From Candidatus Micrarchaeia archaeon (GTDB lineage Archaea; Micrarchaeota; Micrarchaeia; Anstonellales; JAHKLY01), in assembly GCA_041653315.1 (NCBI GenBank), contig JBAZFO010000012.1, positions 1-35,563 on the forward strand: a stretch of DNA of 35,563 nt, in the 5' to 3' direction. The position numbers and the translations under genes were made by a program. Shown piece by piece: positions 25,276-31,850 of this stretch; the first letter of the stretch is position 1; each line of letters begins with the position of its first letter. The notes under the pieces are model-generated. The model did no database searches. It was not told where the DNA came from and worked only from the letters and a program-made list of their open reading frames with translations.

Positions 25276-25347
25276 CTTATCCGCTTCTTATCCGCCTCAA
25301 TTTAAAGACTTCTCCGCTTATCCGGCCAGACATAGCCCTATAAGCGG
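25276..25347 (+). repeat. Cluster of TTATCCG repeats with an inverted copy
   Basis: CTTATCCGC occurs at 25276-25284 and 25287-25295, 11 bp apart and so on the same helix face. CTTATCCGG is at 25317-25325, and an inverted copy is contained in ATAAGCGG at 25340-25347, which pairs with CCGCTTAT at 25314-25321. The cluster could be iterons for a replication or repressor protein, or part of a folded RNA. Confidence 0.5.
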
Positions 25348-25368
25348 CAAATTCAATCCTATGTGGTT

Positions 25369-25396
25369 TTGACTATTAAAAACCATTTGTTATGCT
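25369..25396 (+). promoter_or_regulatory. Candidate promoter TTGACT-N16-TATGCT
   Basis: A -35 of TTGACT (25369-25374) and a -10 of TATGCT (25391-25396), spacer 16. There is no gene for about 690 bases downstream, so a transcript from here would be non-coding and would run through the pseudoknot RNA to its T run. Confidence 0.4.
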
Positions 25397-25518
25397 TTAA
25401 CGTGGAAATCGACATTTACATACTGGCTTTTTGGGCGTTTATAGCAATATGCTGATATTGTGGCACGTGAAACATTCATAGCAGGATTGTGTCAGTATGA
25501 TGTAACTATCGTGCTAAT

Positions 25519-25544
25519 TTTAAGAAAATATAAGATTTCTTAAA
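25519..25544 (+). repeat. TTTAAGAAA inverted repeat
   Basis: TTTAAGAAA (25519-25527) and TTTCTTAAA (25536-25544) form a perfect 9-bp inverted repeat with an 8-base centre. A further TTAAGAAAA lies at 25580-25588, between the -10 and the start of the pseudoknot RNA. The sites could bind a regulator of that promoter. Confidence 0.5.
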
Positions 25545-25552
25545 CTTTTCGC

Positions 25553-25580
25553 TTGTAATGGCCGAAAACATTATTATCAT
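25553..25580 (+). promoter_or_regulatory. Candidate promoter of pseudoknot RNA 1
   Basis: TTGTAA (25553-25558), spacer 16, TATCAT (25575-25580). Transcription would start near 25587, where stem A begins at 25589. Spacer and offset equal those at the second pseudoknot RNA (31135-31162). Confidence 0.45.
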
Positions 25581-25587
25581 TAAGAAA

Positions 25588-25692
25588 ACTTGAGTGATGT
25601 TTGACAAAAAAATAATCCAAAAAATACAGCGGCGGGAGATAGTCTTTTCACCAATCCTGAAAATCGAATATCACTCAAGCCCGCCGCTTTTT
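25588..25692 (+). ncRNA. Candidate small RNA 1 with ABA'B' pseudoknot and terminator
   Basis: Two interleaved stems are visible. Stem A: CTTGAGTGATGTTTGA (25589-25604) with TCGAATATCACTCAAG (25664-25679), 16 pairs including two G-U. Stem B: AGCGGCGGG (25628-25636) with CCCGCCGCT (25680-25688), 9 pairs. The order is A, B, A', B', which is a pseudoknot, and A' directly abuts B'. Loop 1 (25605-25627) is A-rich. TTTTT follows stem B, so it can act as terminator. No open frame of note lies inside. Function unknown; it shares layout with the RNA at 31170. Confidence 0.6.
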
Positions 25693-25728
25693 GCTCTTTA
25701 AATCTTAATAACTTCTCCTCCTCCAAAA

Positions 25729-25809
25729 GGGCGTGTCGTGGCCGCCCTGAAAATAATGCCTTCTTGTGTCAGACGGCTTTTTCGGCGGGAGTGGCTTTAA
25801 AGGCCGCCC
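25729..25809 (+). other. Two GC-rich hairpins in gene-free region
   Basis: GGGCG (25729-25733) pairs with CGCCC (25743-25747). GGCGGG (about 25774-25779) pairs with CCCGCC (about 25807-25812) with an inner GGC/GCC stem around TTTAAAG. Neither is followed by T, so they are structural rather than terminators. They lie immediately upstream of the tRNA-like element. Confidence 0.4.
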
Positions 25810-25817
25810 GCCAATTC

Positions 25818-25890
25818 GGGGACGTAACGGACAGCGGCCAGTGCCTCCGATGGAACTTGTCCTCCGCAGGTTTGAATCCTGCCGTCTCCA
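25818..25890 (+). other. tRNA-like element: intact acceptor and T arm, non-canonical D/anticodon part
   Basis: The 73-nt span has a 7-bp acceptor stem (GGGGACG with CGTCTCC, one G-T), a discriminator A, and a perfect T stem GCAGG/CCTGC with loop TTTGAAT (usual TTCRANY, so position 56 is T instead of C). Exactly 39 bases lie between position 9 and the T stem, as in class I tRNAs. However, I cannot form a proper D stem or anticodon stem; instead GGACA (25830-25834) can pair with TGTCC (25858-25862). Options: degenerate tRNA, tRNA mimic, or an attachment site copied from a host tRNA 3' end. A reverse-strand frame here reads QDSNLR, a peptide typical of spurious translation over tRNA genes. Confidence 0.45.
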
Positions 25891-25984
25891 TTGTAGTAAA
25901 TTGACAATTAAATAGGCCGAGTTCAAGCACTGCCCTTTAGGCCGGGCTGGTTTGCAGAAAAGCAAATCAAAGATGTTTGGAATT

Positions 25985-26052
25985 ACAAAGGTTAGTGTGC
26001 TGTTAATCGGCACGGAGGCAAAAGGCTGTACCGGATAAATCCTGACCTTTGT
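25985..26052 (+). promoter_or_regulatory. Closed stem structure in the leader of the transglycosylase gene
   Basis: ACAAAGGTTAG (25985-25995) pairs with CTGACCTTTGT (26042-26052), 11 pairs with one G-U, enclosing about 46 bases. The enclosed part can form GTGC/GCAC (25997-26000 with 26010-26013) and a second weaker stem. A long P1 with inner hairpins just 5' of an RBS is the shape of a cis-regulatory leader, but I match it to no known riboswitch. Confidence 0.4.
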
Positions 26053-26084
26053 ATGCAATAATAAAATTTTACGGAGACCTGAAA

Positions 26085-26519
26085 ATGAAAATCATAAAAA
26101 CAATTATTTTCATCTTGCCGATTATTTTCGGAATTGTGCCGGATTGCGAAGCGATGAAGCCAAAGAACGAGGAATATACTATAGAGAACCTACTCGATGC
26201 GATTGCCATTAAAGAAAGCAACGGCGATTCTAATGCTGTTGGAGATAACGGCAGGGCTTTAGGTGCTTTTCAAATATGGGAAATCTACGTTAAAGATGTC
26301 AATAGAATTTTGGGCGAGAAAGCTTTCAAAAATACCGACCGTCTTGATTATTACAAAAGCCGGACAATGACAAAGATTTACTTGGAACATTATGGCAAGG
26401 GTAAGAGCCTGTTTGATATGGCCAGAATCCATAACGGCGGTTTAAATGGTTGCAAGAAAGAAGCAACGCGCAAATATGCCGAAGCTGTAATAAAAATTAT
26501 GAAGTCAAAAGAGAATTGA
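26085..26519 (+). CDS. Secreted lytic transglycosylase-like endolysin
   Basis: A 144-aa protein starting at ATG 26085 with a GGAGA site; an earlier in-frame ATG (26049) lies inside the leader stem and lacks a site. The N-terminal MKIIKTIIFILPIIFGIVPD is a signal peptide or signal anchor. The domain begins near residue 35: LLDAIAIKESNGDSNAVGDN contains the catalytic Glu (KES) of SLT-type transglycosylases, and GRALGAFQIWEIYVKDVNRI is the family's G-x-x-Q-I substrate motif. IHNGGLNG gives the third conserved N-G-G. It cleaves the glycan strands of peptidoglycan. The signal sequence suggests Sec export and so lysis that does not wholly rely on a holin. Confidence 0.75.
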   Translation: MKIIKTIIFILPIIFGIVPDCEAMKPKNEEYTIENLLDAIAIKESNGDSNAVGDNGRALGAFQIWEIYVKDVNRILGEKAFKNTDRLDYYKSRTMTKIYLEHYGKGKSLFDMARIHNGGLNGCKKEATRKYAEAVIKIMKSKEN

Positions 26520-26536
26520 AAGCGGGAATAAGATAA

Positions 26537-26845
26537 ATGCCTGATTGTGCCGGCCAAATTGTTATCGACTTTTCGCAAAACTATCGCACGATAGACCCCG
26601 CGACATCAGAGGCAGCGGGTAAGGCGATAATAAAGTCTGGCAAAGCAAATGTTCATTGCAAAATTATATTGAACTGCTTACGGCAAAACAACGGCTCAAC
26701 AGTAAAAGAGCTTCAAAAACTATTAGACGGCAGATTAAAGCCAGAACAAGTACACAAGAGAATGGCTGATTTAAAGCACAACGGATTTGTAAAACGTGAT
26801 GATGTGATAATAAGAGACGGTTGTGCGACTTGGTGGATGCTTTAA
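26537..26845 (+). CDS. Winged-helix DNA-binding protein
   Basis: A 102-aa protein. The C-terminal 65 residues form a winged helix: HCKIILNCLRQNNGSTVKEL (helix 1-2), GRLKPEQVHKRMADLKHNGF (recognition helix), then VIIRDGCATWWML (wing). The N-terminal NYRTIDPATSEAAGKAIIKS resembles the start of small phage early regulators that sit beside recombination genes. It could repress or activate the early region; inverted repeats at 25245 and 25519 are candidate sites. No specific family named. Confidence 0.55.
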   Translation: MPDCAGQIVIDFSQNYRTIDPATSEAAGKAIIKSGKANVHCKIILNCLRQNNGSTVKELQKLLDGRLKPEQVHKRMADLKHNGFVKRDDVIIRDGCATWWML

Positions 26846-26881
26846 GAATAAAAATAAAAATTTAACCACGGAGACTAAAAA

Positions 26882-28885
26882 ATGAGAATAGAGTTAATCA
26901 GTATCAACATTGAAAACTTCAAAGGGGTTAAAGCTTTTAAGTTCACACCGGACGGCGAAAACGCCTGTATTACCGCACAGAATGGCACAGGCAAGACAAC
27001 TGTCTATGATGCGTTTTTGTTTCTGCTGTTTGGTAAAGACAGCACAGGCCGCAAGGACTTTGAGATTAGGCCGCTTAATGCAAACAATCAGCCGATAAAC
27101 GGTCTTACGTTGGCCGTTGAAGCTGTTTTGGGTATTGATGGCGAAACGCATACTTTCCGCAAAGAGCAACACGAAAAATACATCAAAGACAAAATGACCG
27201 GCTTTGAAACGCTTTGCTATGTTGACGAAGTGCCGAAAAAAGTCGGCGAATACAACGAATATATCGCCGAGATAATCAGCGAAGATGCTTTCAAAGCCTT
27301 AACCGATTTAACATATTTCAATAATCTGCATTGGACAAAACGCAGAGCATTGTTGCTTGAAATCGCGGGCGAAATCGGCACGCCAAAAGGCTTTGACGAA
27401 CTTCTTGGCAAGCTCAATGGCCGGTCGATTGAAGATTATAAAAAAGTTTTAGCAAATCAACAAACCCGCCTGAAAAAAGACAGAGACGAAATTCCAAGTA
27501 GGATAGACGAGATTCAAAGGGGATTAGGAAATTATGCCGAGGAGTATTCAGGCGTAACTGCAATACTCGAAAAACAACGTACCGATGTTACCGCCAAAAT
27601 CGCAAAAATTGACGGTATGAGGCAGAATGTTTTTGCACAGGAAAAAGAACGCCAGACCAAAATAAATACCCTGAACACCTTACAGGCTAAAAGAATCAAA
27701 CGCGAGGGCGAACTTGCGAACGATACGAGCGGGATTACAAACCTGCTTAATGAGAAAGCGGAGATTGAAAAAGACGTTGCAAATAAAAAACAGGCCGTCG
27801 CTTCTGCCGAAAGCAAGGCAAAAATTCAGCAGGCGGTCTTAACAGGCAGACAGGGCGAGCTTGTTAGATTTACGCAGAACAGAGCAGATATTCTTGAAGA
27901 AATGAAACGCGTTGCCGCCGCCGATTTGGGCGTAAAAGCGGAACCGGAATCTGATACTTGTCCATTTTGCGAACAGAAATTACCGGCAAAAAAACTTGCC
28001 GCAGCGAAAAAGAAAATTCAGGACGCTATTTCAGCGGCAGAGGCACGCAAACAATCGCAACTTGATGGTATAATGAGACGCGGGAACGAAGCCAAAAAAA
28101 CAATCGACCTTATTCAGCAGAGTGTTGAAACGCTTACAGCAGAACTTACAGCGTCAAATACAGCACTGCAAATAGCACAGGTCGCATTGACTACTGCCGA
28201 ATCAGTCAAAGCAAAGCGTTTTGCCGAAATTGACGAACTGATTAAGGGTAACCCGAAACCAAAACTTGAAGATGATAAAATATGGGAAGATATTATCCGC
28301 TCAATCGTAAAGATTGAAGCTGAAATCGGCGAGCCTGTCAGCGAACAGTTACAGGCTCTTGATAATCGCCGAACACTGTTAAATAACGAGCTTGCAGAGG
28401 TCAACAAAGCCCTTGCTGACGCTGATAACGCAAAGAAAGCAAAAGCCCGAATAATCGAACTTGGCGAGCAAGAAAAGAAACTGGCTCAACAGCTTGCCGA
28501 CATCGAGCGACTGCTTGCGATGATAGGCGATTACACGCAAAAGGAATCCGAGCTAATCGAAAATTCCGTCAATGGAATGTTCAAACACGTCAAATTCAAA
28601 ATGTTCGAAACGTGTCTTAATGGCAATATCGAGCCTGCCTGCGAAGCGACTTTTAATGGCGTACCTTACAGCGGGTTATCAACAGGGCAGCAAATCTTCA
28701 TCGGTATCGACATTATTAATGTTTTAGCAGAACACTATAAAATAAATGCACCTCTTTTTGTGGATAGGGCGGAGAGTTTTACGATGCCTATGGAAGCTAC
28801 TTGCCAAACCATACAACTAAAAGCCGTAAAAGGTCTTAAAAAATTAACTATTGAACTGGACAGGGTTTTGGAATCGGCAAAATGA
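26882..28885 (+). CDS. SbcC/Rad50-like SMC-type ATPase with zinc hook
   Basis: A 667-aa protein. Walker A is AQNGTGKTTVYDAFLFLLFG (about 34-50). Long coiled coils (about 190-340 and 380-540) flank DTCPFCEQKLP (about residue 358), a C-x-x-C zinc hook. The ABC signature LSTGQ (about 600) and Walker B APLFVDRAES follow in the C-terminal lobe. SbcC acts with the nuclease SbcD on DNA ends; no SbcD is in the window, so it may use a host or unrecognised nuclease, or work as a phage recombination ATPase with RecT downstream. The final residues overlap the next ATG (ATGA). Confidence 0.8.
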   Translation: MRIELISINIENFKGVKAFKFTPDGENACITAQNGTGKTTVYDAFLFLLFGKDSTGRKDFEIRPLNANNQPINGLTLAVEAVLGIDGETHTFRKEQHEKYIKDKMTGFETLCYVDEVPKKVGEYNEYIAEIISEDAFKALTDLTYFNNLHWTKRRALLLEIAGEIGTPKGFDELLGKLNGRSIEDYKKVLANQQTRLKKDRDEIPSRIDEIQRGLGNYAEEYSGVTAILEKQRTDVTAKIAKIDGMRQNVFAQEKERQTKINTLNTLQAKRIKREGELANDTSGITNLLNEKAEIEKDVANKKQAVASAESKAKIQQAVLTGRQGELVRFTQNRADILEEMKRVAAADLGVKAEPESDTCPFCEQKLPAKKLAAAKKKIQDAISAAEARKQSQLDGIMRRGNEAKKTIDLIQQSVETLTAELTASNTALQIAQVALTTAESVKAKRFAEIDELIKGNPKPKLEDDKIWEDIIRSIVKIEAEIGEPVSEQLQALDNRRTLLNNELAEVNKALADADNAKKAKARIIELGEQEKKLAQQLADIERLLAMIGDYTQKESELIENSVNGMFKHVKFKMFETCLNGNIEPACEATFNGVPYSGLSTGQQIFIGIDIINVLAEHYKINAPLFVDRAESFTMPMEATCQTIQLKAVKGLKKLTIELDRVLESAK

Positions 28886-29400
28886 AAACTATACCACTAA
28901 CACAGAATAAATTTGCATTGGTTGACGACGCTGATTACGCCGAACTATCAAAACACAAATGGCACGTCCGTAAAATAAGAAATAAATTTTATGCTGTTCG
29001 TGCGATTTGGAACCCAAAAGGCGTTATTAGTTTTTCTATGCACCGTGAAATTTTAGGTTTAAAAAAGGGCGATAGAAAACTGGTTGACCATAGAGACGAC
29101 AATGGACTAAACAATCAAAGAAGCAATATAAGGACGTGTTCTGTTTCTCAAAACGCTATGAATAAATTATCAAATGCGGGTTCATCGAGCAAATACAAAG
29201 GTGTGTGTTGGGATAAATGGAGCAAAAAATGGAGAGCAAGTATTATGATAGCAGGGAAAGGGGTTTTTCTTGGAAATTTCAAAACAGAACTTGAAGCTGC
29301 AAAAACTTATGACGATGCGGCAAGAGAACATTTTGGGGAATTTGCAAAAACAAATTTCTCAATCGAGAACTTCACGCCAAAGTCGGCGTTAAAAAATTAG
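28882..29400 (+). CDS. HNH-AP2 homing endonuclease
   Basis: A 172-aa protein. The N-terminal half has the HNH_3 pattern: FSMHREILGLKKGDRKLVDH, then RDDNGLNNQRSNIRTCSVSQ with catalytic H and N residues. The C-terminal half is an AP2-type DNA-binding domain (SSKYKGVCWDKWSKKWRASI, then FKTELEAAKTYDDAAREHFG). Such free-standing HNH-AP2 genes are mobile. It sits between the SbcC-like gene and recT and overlaps the former by four bases, so it has inserted into, and is expressed from, the recombination operon. Confidence 0.75.
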   Translation: MKTIPLTQNKFALVDDADYAELSKHKWHVRKIRNKFYAVRAIWNPKGVISFSMHREILGLKKGDRKLVDHRDDNGLNNQRSNIRTCSVSQNAMNKLSNAGSSSKYKGVCWDKWSKKWRASIMIAGKGVFLGNFKTELEAAKTYDDAAREHFGEFAKTNFSIENFTPKSALKN

Positions 29401-29427
29401 TTATAACAAAGAAAGGAATTTTAGAAA

Positions 29428-30420
29428 ATGTCAACGCCTAACGAATTAGCGAAAACAACAGAACAGCCGAAAAGTCAACTCGAAACCATAAAGAGCGGCC
29501 TGATGTCGCAAGGTGCAATCAGCCTCTTTAAGGACAATTTGCCAAACGCTATGGGTAAGCAGGCAGAGGAAATGGCAAAGCGGTTTGCGAAAATGACCTA
29601 TACGGCTATATGCCAGAATCCGACATTACAGGGCTGTACAGTCAACAGTATTGTTAAGGCCGCAAGTATAGCCGCCAGCCTTGACCTGGACATCGACACA
29701 AGAGGACTGGCTTATCTTGTGCCGTTCAGAAACAATAAAGCCAATACAACAGAGGCACAATTCCAAATAGGCTATATGGGCTTGATTGAGCTTGCCTATC
29801 GCAGCGGCAAAGTCAAGGCAATATCGGCTCACTGTATTTACGAGAGCGAAAAAGACGCTGTAAAAATCAGCCGTATTGACGGCCAGTTTTCAGTCGAACA
29901 CCCATTTAGTTATACGCCGCCAACAGGGAAAATGATTGCTGTTTATGCGACGGCAGAGATTGACGGCCTCGGCTCACAGACAACGGTTTTAAGAGCCGAT
30001 GAAGTCGAGAAGTTTAGAAAAATATCGAAAGCTCCTAATTCTCCGGCGTGGGCAAATCACTATGAGGCGATGTGCAAAAAGACTGCTATTCGTCAACTTG
30101 CAAAATTCCTGCCAAAGTCAATCCTTGAGGACTTCTCACGCGGAGCAGCTATTGATGAAAAAGAAACCTTTGTCGAGGCAGAAGCGGCGGCAGTCGAACA
30201 TATCGACCAATCAGCCGGCAGTAAGCCGATTGACGCTGCCTTTGAGGAAAACACTGGCACAGAGAATACAGAGCAATCAAAGCAACCACAAGAGCCACAG
30301 GACGACACTCCGCCGCAAAAAATGGCCTATTATTGTTCGGCCTGCGACATTGAATTTGCAACCCCGAAACTTAAAAAATGTCCAAACTGTGGTGCAACGA
30401 CTTACGTTAAACAGTATTAG
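29428..30420 (+). CDS. recT: RecT single-strand annealing protein with C-terminal zinc ribbon
   Basis: A 330-aa protein with an AAAGGAA site. The RecT core runs from about 20 to 240: TYTAICQNPTLQGCTVNSIV, SLDLDIDTRGLAYLVPF, QFQIGYMGLIELAYRSGKVK and WANHYEAMCKKTAIRQLAKF are its conserved segments. RecT binds single-stranded DNA and pairs complementary strands in phage recombination. A polar linker (about 245-300) is followed by an extra zinc ribbon, YYCSACDIEFATPKLKKCPN then CGA, which standard RecT lacks. A partner exonuclease is not seen; the SbcC-like ATPase two genes upstream may be its functional partner. Confidence 0.9.
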   Translation: MSTPNELAKTTEQPKSQLETIKSGLMSQGAISLFKDNLPNAMGKQAEEMAKRFAKMTYTAICQNPTLQGCTVNSIVKAASIAASLDLDIDTRGLAYLVPFRNNKANTTEAQFQIGYMGLIELAYRSGKVKAISAHCIYESEKDAVKISRIDGQFSVEHPFSYTPPTGKMIAVYATAEIDGLGSQTTVLRADEVEKFRKISKAPNSPAWANHYEAMCKKTAIRQLAKFLPKSILEDFSRGAAIDEKETFVEAEAAAVEHIDQSAGSKPIDAAFEENTGTENTEQSKQPQEPQDDTPPQKMAYYCSACDIEFATPKLKKCPNCGATTYVKQY

Positions 30421-30468
30421 GATTATGAAACGTGCGATTTGAAAACCAATAACAAGAAAGGATTAGTT

Positions 30469-31107
30469 ATGAATACACAAGTAAAAGAAAAAATTGAGTC
30501 GTTATTACTTTCAACACAACGACAGGGTATTACCAAATTAGTAGATTATCTTCGTGATAGTGATTTTTTTGTCGCTCCGGCTTCTTCAAGATTCCACGGT
30601 TGCTATGAGGGCGGACTGGCAGAACACTCTCTTGCTGTTTATGTGATAATGGTTGATTTTCTTGAGAAAATAAATCTCGCTGAAATATCTGCGCCGGGAC
30701 AGCAATCTTTATCGTGCGATTCTAACAGTATCAGTATCGCTTGCCTGCTTCACGATGTTTGTAAAATAGGGGCATACCTGCCCAACGACAAGGGCGGATA
30801 TAAAACAAACAGGGAACACCCCAAGGGACACGCCACTTTAAGCATTGAACGCATCAAACAGTATATCGAATTAACTCCTGCCGAAGAAATGATGATAAGA
30901 TACCATATGGGCGTTTATGGTTGCAACGAATTTTATAAGCCCGACGATTCGCAATCTGGCGAATATCCGCTAAGGGGAGATAATACAAAGTCTAAAGAAG
31001 AACGATATGGTAACTCTCTTGCGAATGCGTGGTATCACAACCCTATTTGCAAACTACTGTATTTTTGCGATGAATTAGCAACCCTGCGAGACAAAGCGAC
31101 TAAATAA
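30469..31107 (+). CDS. HD-domain phosphohydrolase
   Basis: A 212-aa protein starting at ATG 30469 (AAAGGA site); a TTG 30 bases earlier lacks a site. HD motifs: GLAEHSLAVYV (first His), LLHDVCKIG (His-Asp), HPKGHATLSIERI (further His) and FCDELATLRDK (last Asp). HD enzymes of this size hydrolyse nucleotides or cyclic nucleotides. In a phage early operon it may act on dNTP pools or on signalling nucleotides of host defence; the substrate cannot be read from the sequence. Confidence 0.7.
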   Translation: MNTQVKEKIESLLLSTQRQGITKLVDYLRDSDFFVAPASSRFHGCYEGGLAEHSLAVYVIMVDFLEKINLAEISAPGQQSLSCDSNSISIACLLHDVCKIGAYLPNDKGGYKTNREHPKGHATLSIERIKQYIELTPAEEMMIRYHMGVYGCNEFYKPDDSQSGEYPLRGDNTKSKEERYGNSLANAWYHNPICKLLYFCDELATLRDKATK

Positions 31108-31134
31108 TCCTATGAAATTTGAACAAAAATAGAC

Positions 31135-31162
31135 TTGACAGTCTCCAGTAAGGGATTATAGT
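31135..31162 (+). promoter_or_regulatory. Strong promoter before pseudoknot RNA 2
   Basis: TTGACA (31135-31140), 16-base spacer, TATAGT (31157-31162). The predicted start is near 31169, at the first base pairs of the RNA structure. TATAGTGATGA matches the promoter at 23956 in ten of eleven positions. Confidence 0.7.
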
Positions 31163-31169
31163 GATGATA

Positions 31170-31257
31170 TGCGATGCAGTAAAAAACAATCTTCTAAAGC
31201 TATCCAGAGGCAATTCGGGCTTGCGCCTAAACTGCATCGCAACTCTGGATGGCTTTT
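31170..31257 (+). ncRNA. Candidate small RNA or leader 2 with ABA'B' pseudoknot
   Basis: Stem A: GCGATGCAGT (31171-31180) with ACTGCATCGC (31231-31240), ten perfect pairs. Stem B: AAAGCTATCCAGAG (31196-31209) with CTCTGGATGGCTTT (31243-31256), 14 pairs with one G-U. The order is A, B, A', B', with two bases between A' and B'. Loop 1 is AAAAAACAATCTTCT, A-rich as in RNA 1. The 3' side of stem B runs into TTTTC, so it could terminate or attenuate transcription. The HNH gene's ribosome site starts about six bases later, so this may be a separate RNA or a leader controlling that gene. Confidence 0.6.
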
Positions 31258-31274
31258 CTATTGGAGATAACAAA

Positions 31275-31850
31275 ATGAAAGAATTATGGCGAGACATAAA
31301 AGGATTTGAGGGTGCATATCAAATTTCAAACAGGGGGAGGTTAAAGAGTTTTAAATTTATTAAGTTAGGGCGTATCCTATCAAACAAAAACGGCAAGGGC
31401 GGGTATTTGTCGGTAGTTCTACAATGCAACGGGAAAATAAGATGTACCCGCCTTCACCGCCTTGTAGCCGAAGCATTTATCCCTAATTCCAAAAACAAGG
31501 ATGAGGTCAATCATATAGACGGCAACAAACAAAATAATTACGTTGAAAATCTTGAATGGGTTACTAAATCGGAGAATGTCCTGCACGCAATAAAAAGAAA
31601 TCCAAACATTATCGCAGGAATAAATCATTACAATCAATCTATTCGCCCTAAACCAATATGGCAATTCACTCTTGATGGGGAATTTATAGCAAAACATACC
31701 AATTCCGCAGAGGCTCAAAAAGCAACGGGAGTGTGCTACAGAAACATTTTACAGGTCGCATCTCAAGATGAATACAAACCAGGATTAACCAGAAAGCAGG
31801 CCGGTGGGTTTGTCTGGAAATACAGTAAGAAACCAAAGGTGGCTATATGA
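31275..31850 (+). CDS. NUMOD4-HNH-NUMOD1 homing endonuclease
   Basis: A 191-aa protein starting at ATG 31275 with a GGAGA site; the longer frame from 31161 would be read through the pseudoknot. NUMOD4: ELWRDIKGFEGAYQISNRGR. HNH: LHRLVAEAFIPN, VNHIDGNKQNNYVENLEWVT with catalytic His/Asn. NUMOD1-like DNA-binding repeat: IWQFTLDGEFIAKHTNSAEA, ATGVCYRNI. Such enzymes nick or cut DNA to spread their own gene. It is unrelated to the HNH-AP2 enzyme at 28882. Its promoter and the folded 5' RNA may travel with it. Stop and next ATG overlap (ATGA). Confidence 0.8.
   Translation: MKELWRDIKGFEGAYQISNRGRLKSFKFIKLGRILSNKNGKGGYLSVVLQCNGKIRCTRLHRLVAEAFIPNSKNKDEVNHIDGNKQNNYVENLEWVTKSENVLHAIKRNPNIIAGINHYNQSIRPKPIWQFTLDGEFIAKHTNSAEAQKATGVCYRNILQVASQDEYKPGLTRKQAGGFVWKYSKKPKVAI

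Noticed and set aside
25276..25347. CRISPR-like array
   Set aside because: Repeats are only 9 bases with irregular spacing and no spacers of uniform length.
25588..25692. Group I intron, tmRNA or HEARO/omega-RNA as explanation for the structured region
   Set aside because: No split gene, no tmRNA tag or 5' partner for the acceptor stem at the right distance, and no IscB-type protein nearby.
25705..26058. Reverse-strand open frame of 117 codons
   Set aside because: It reads across the tRNA-like element (QDSNLR peptide) and structured RNA, has no ribosome site, and composition is not protein-like.
29999..30442. 147-codon + frame over recT
   Set aside because: Arg/Ser/Gln-rich out-of-frame shadow of a well-supported gene.
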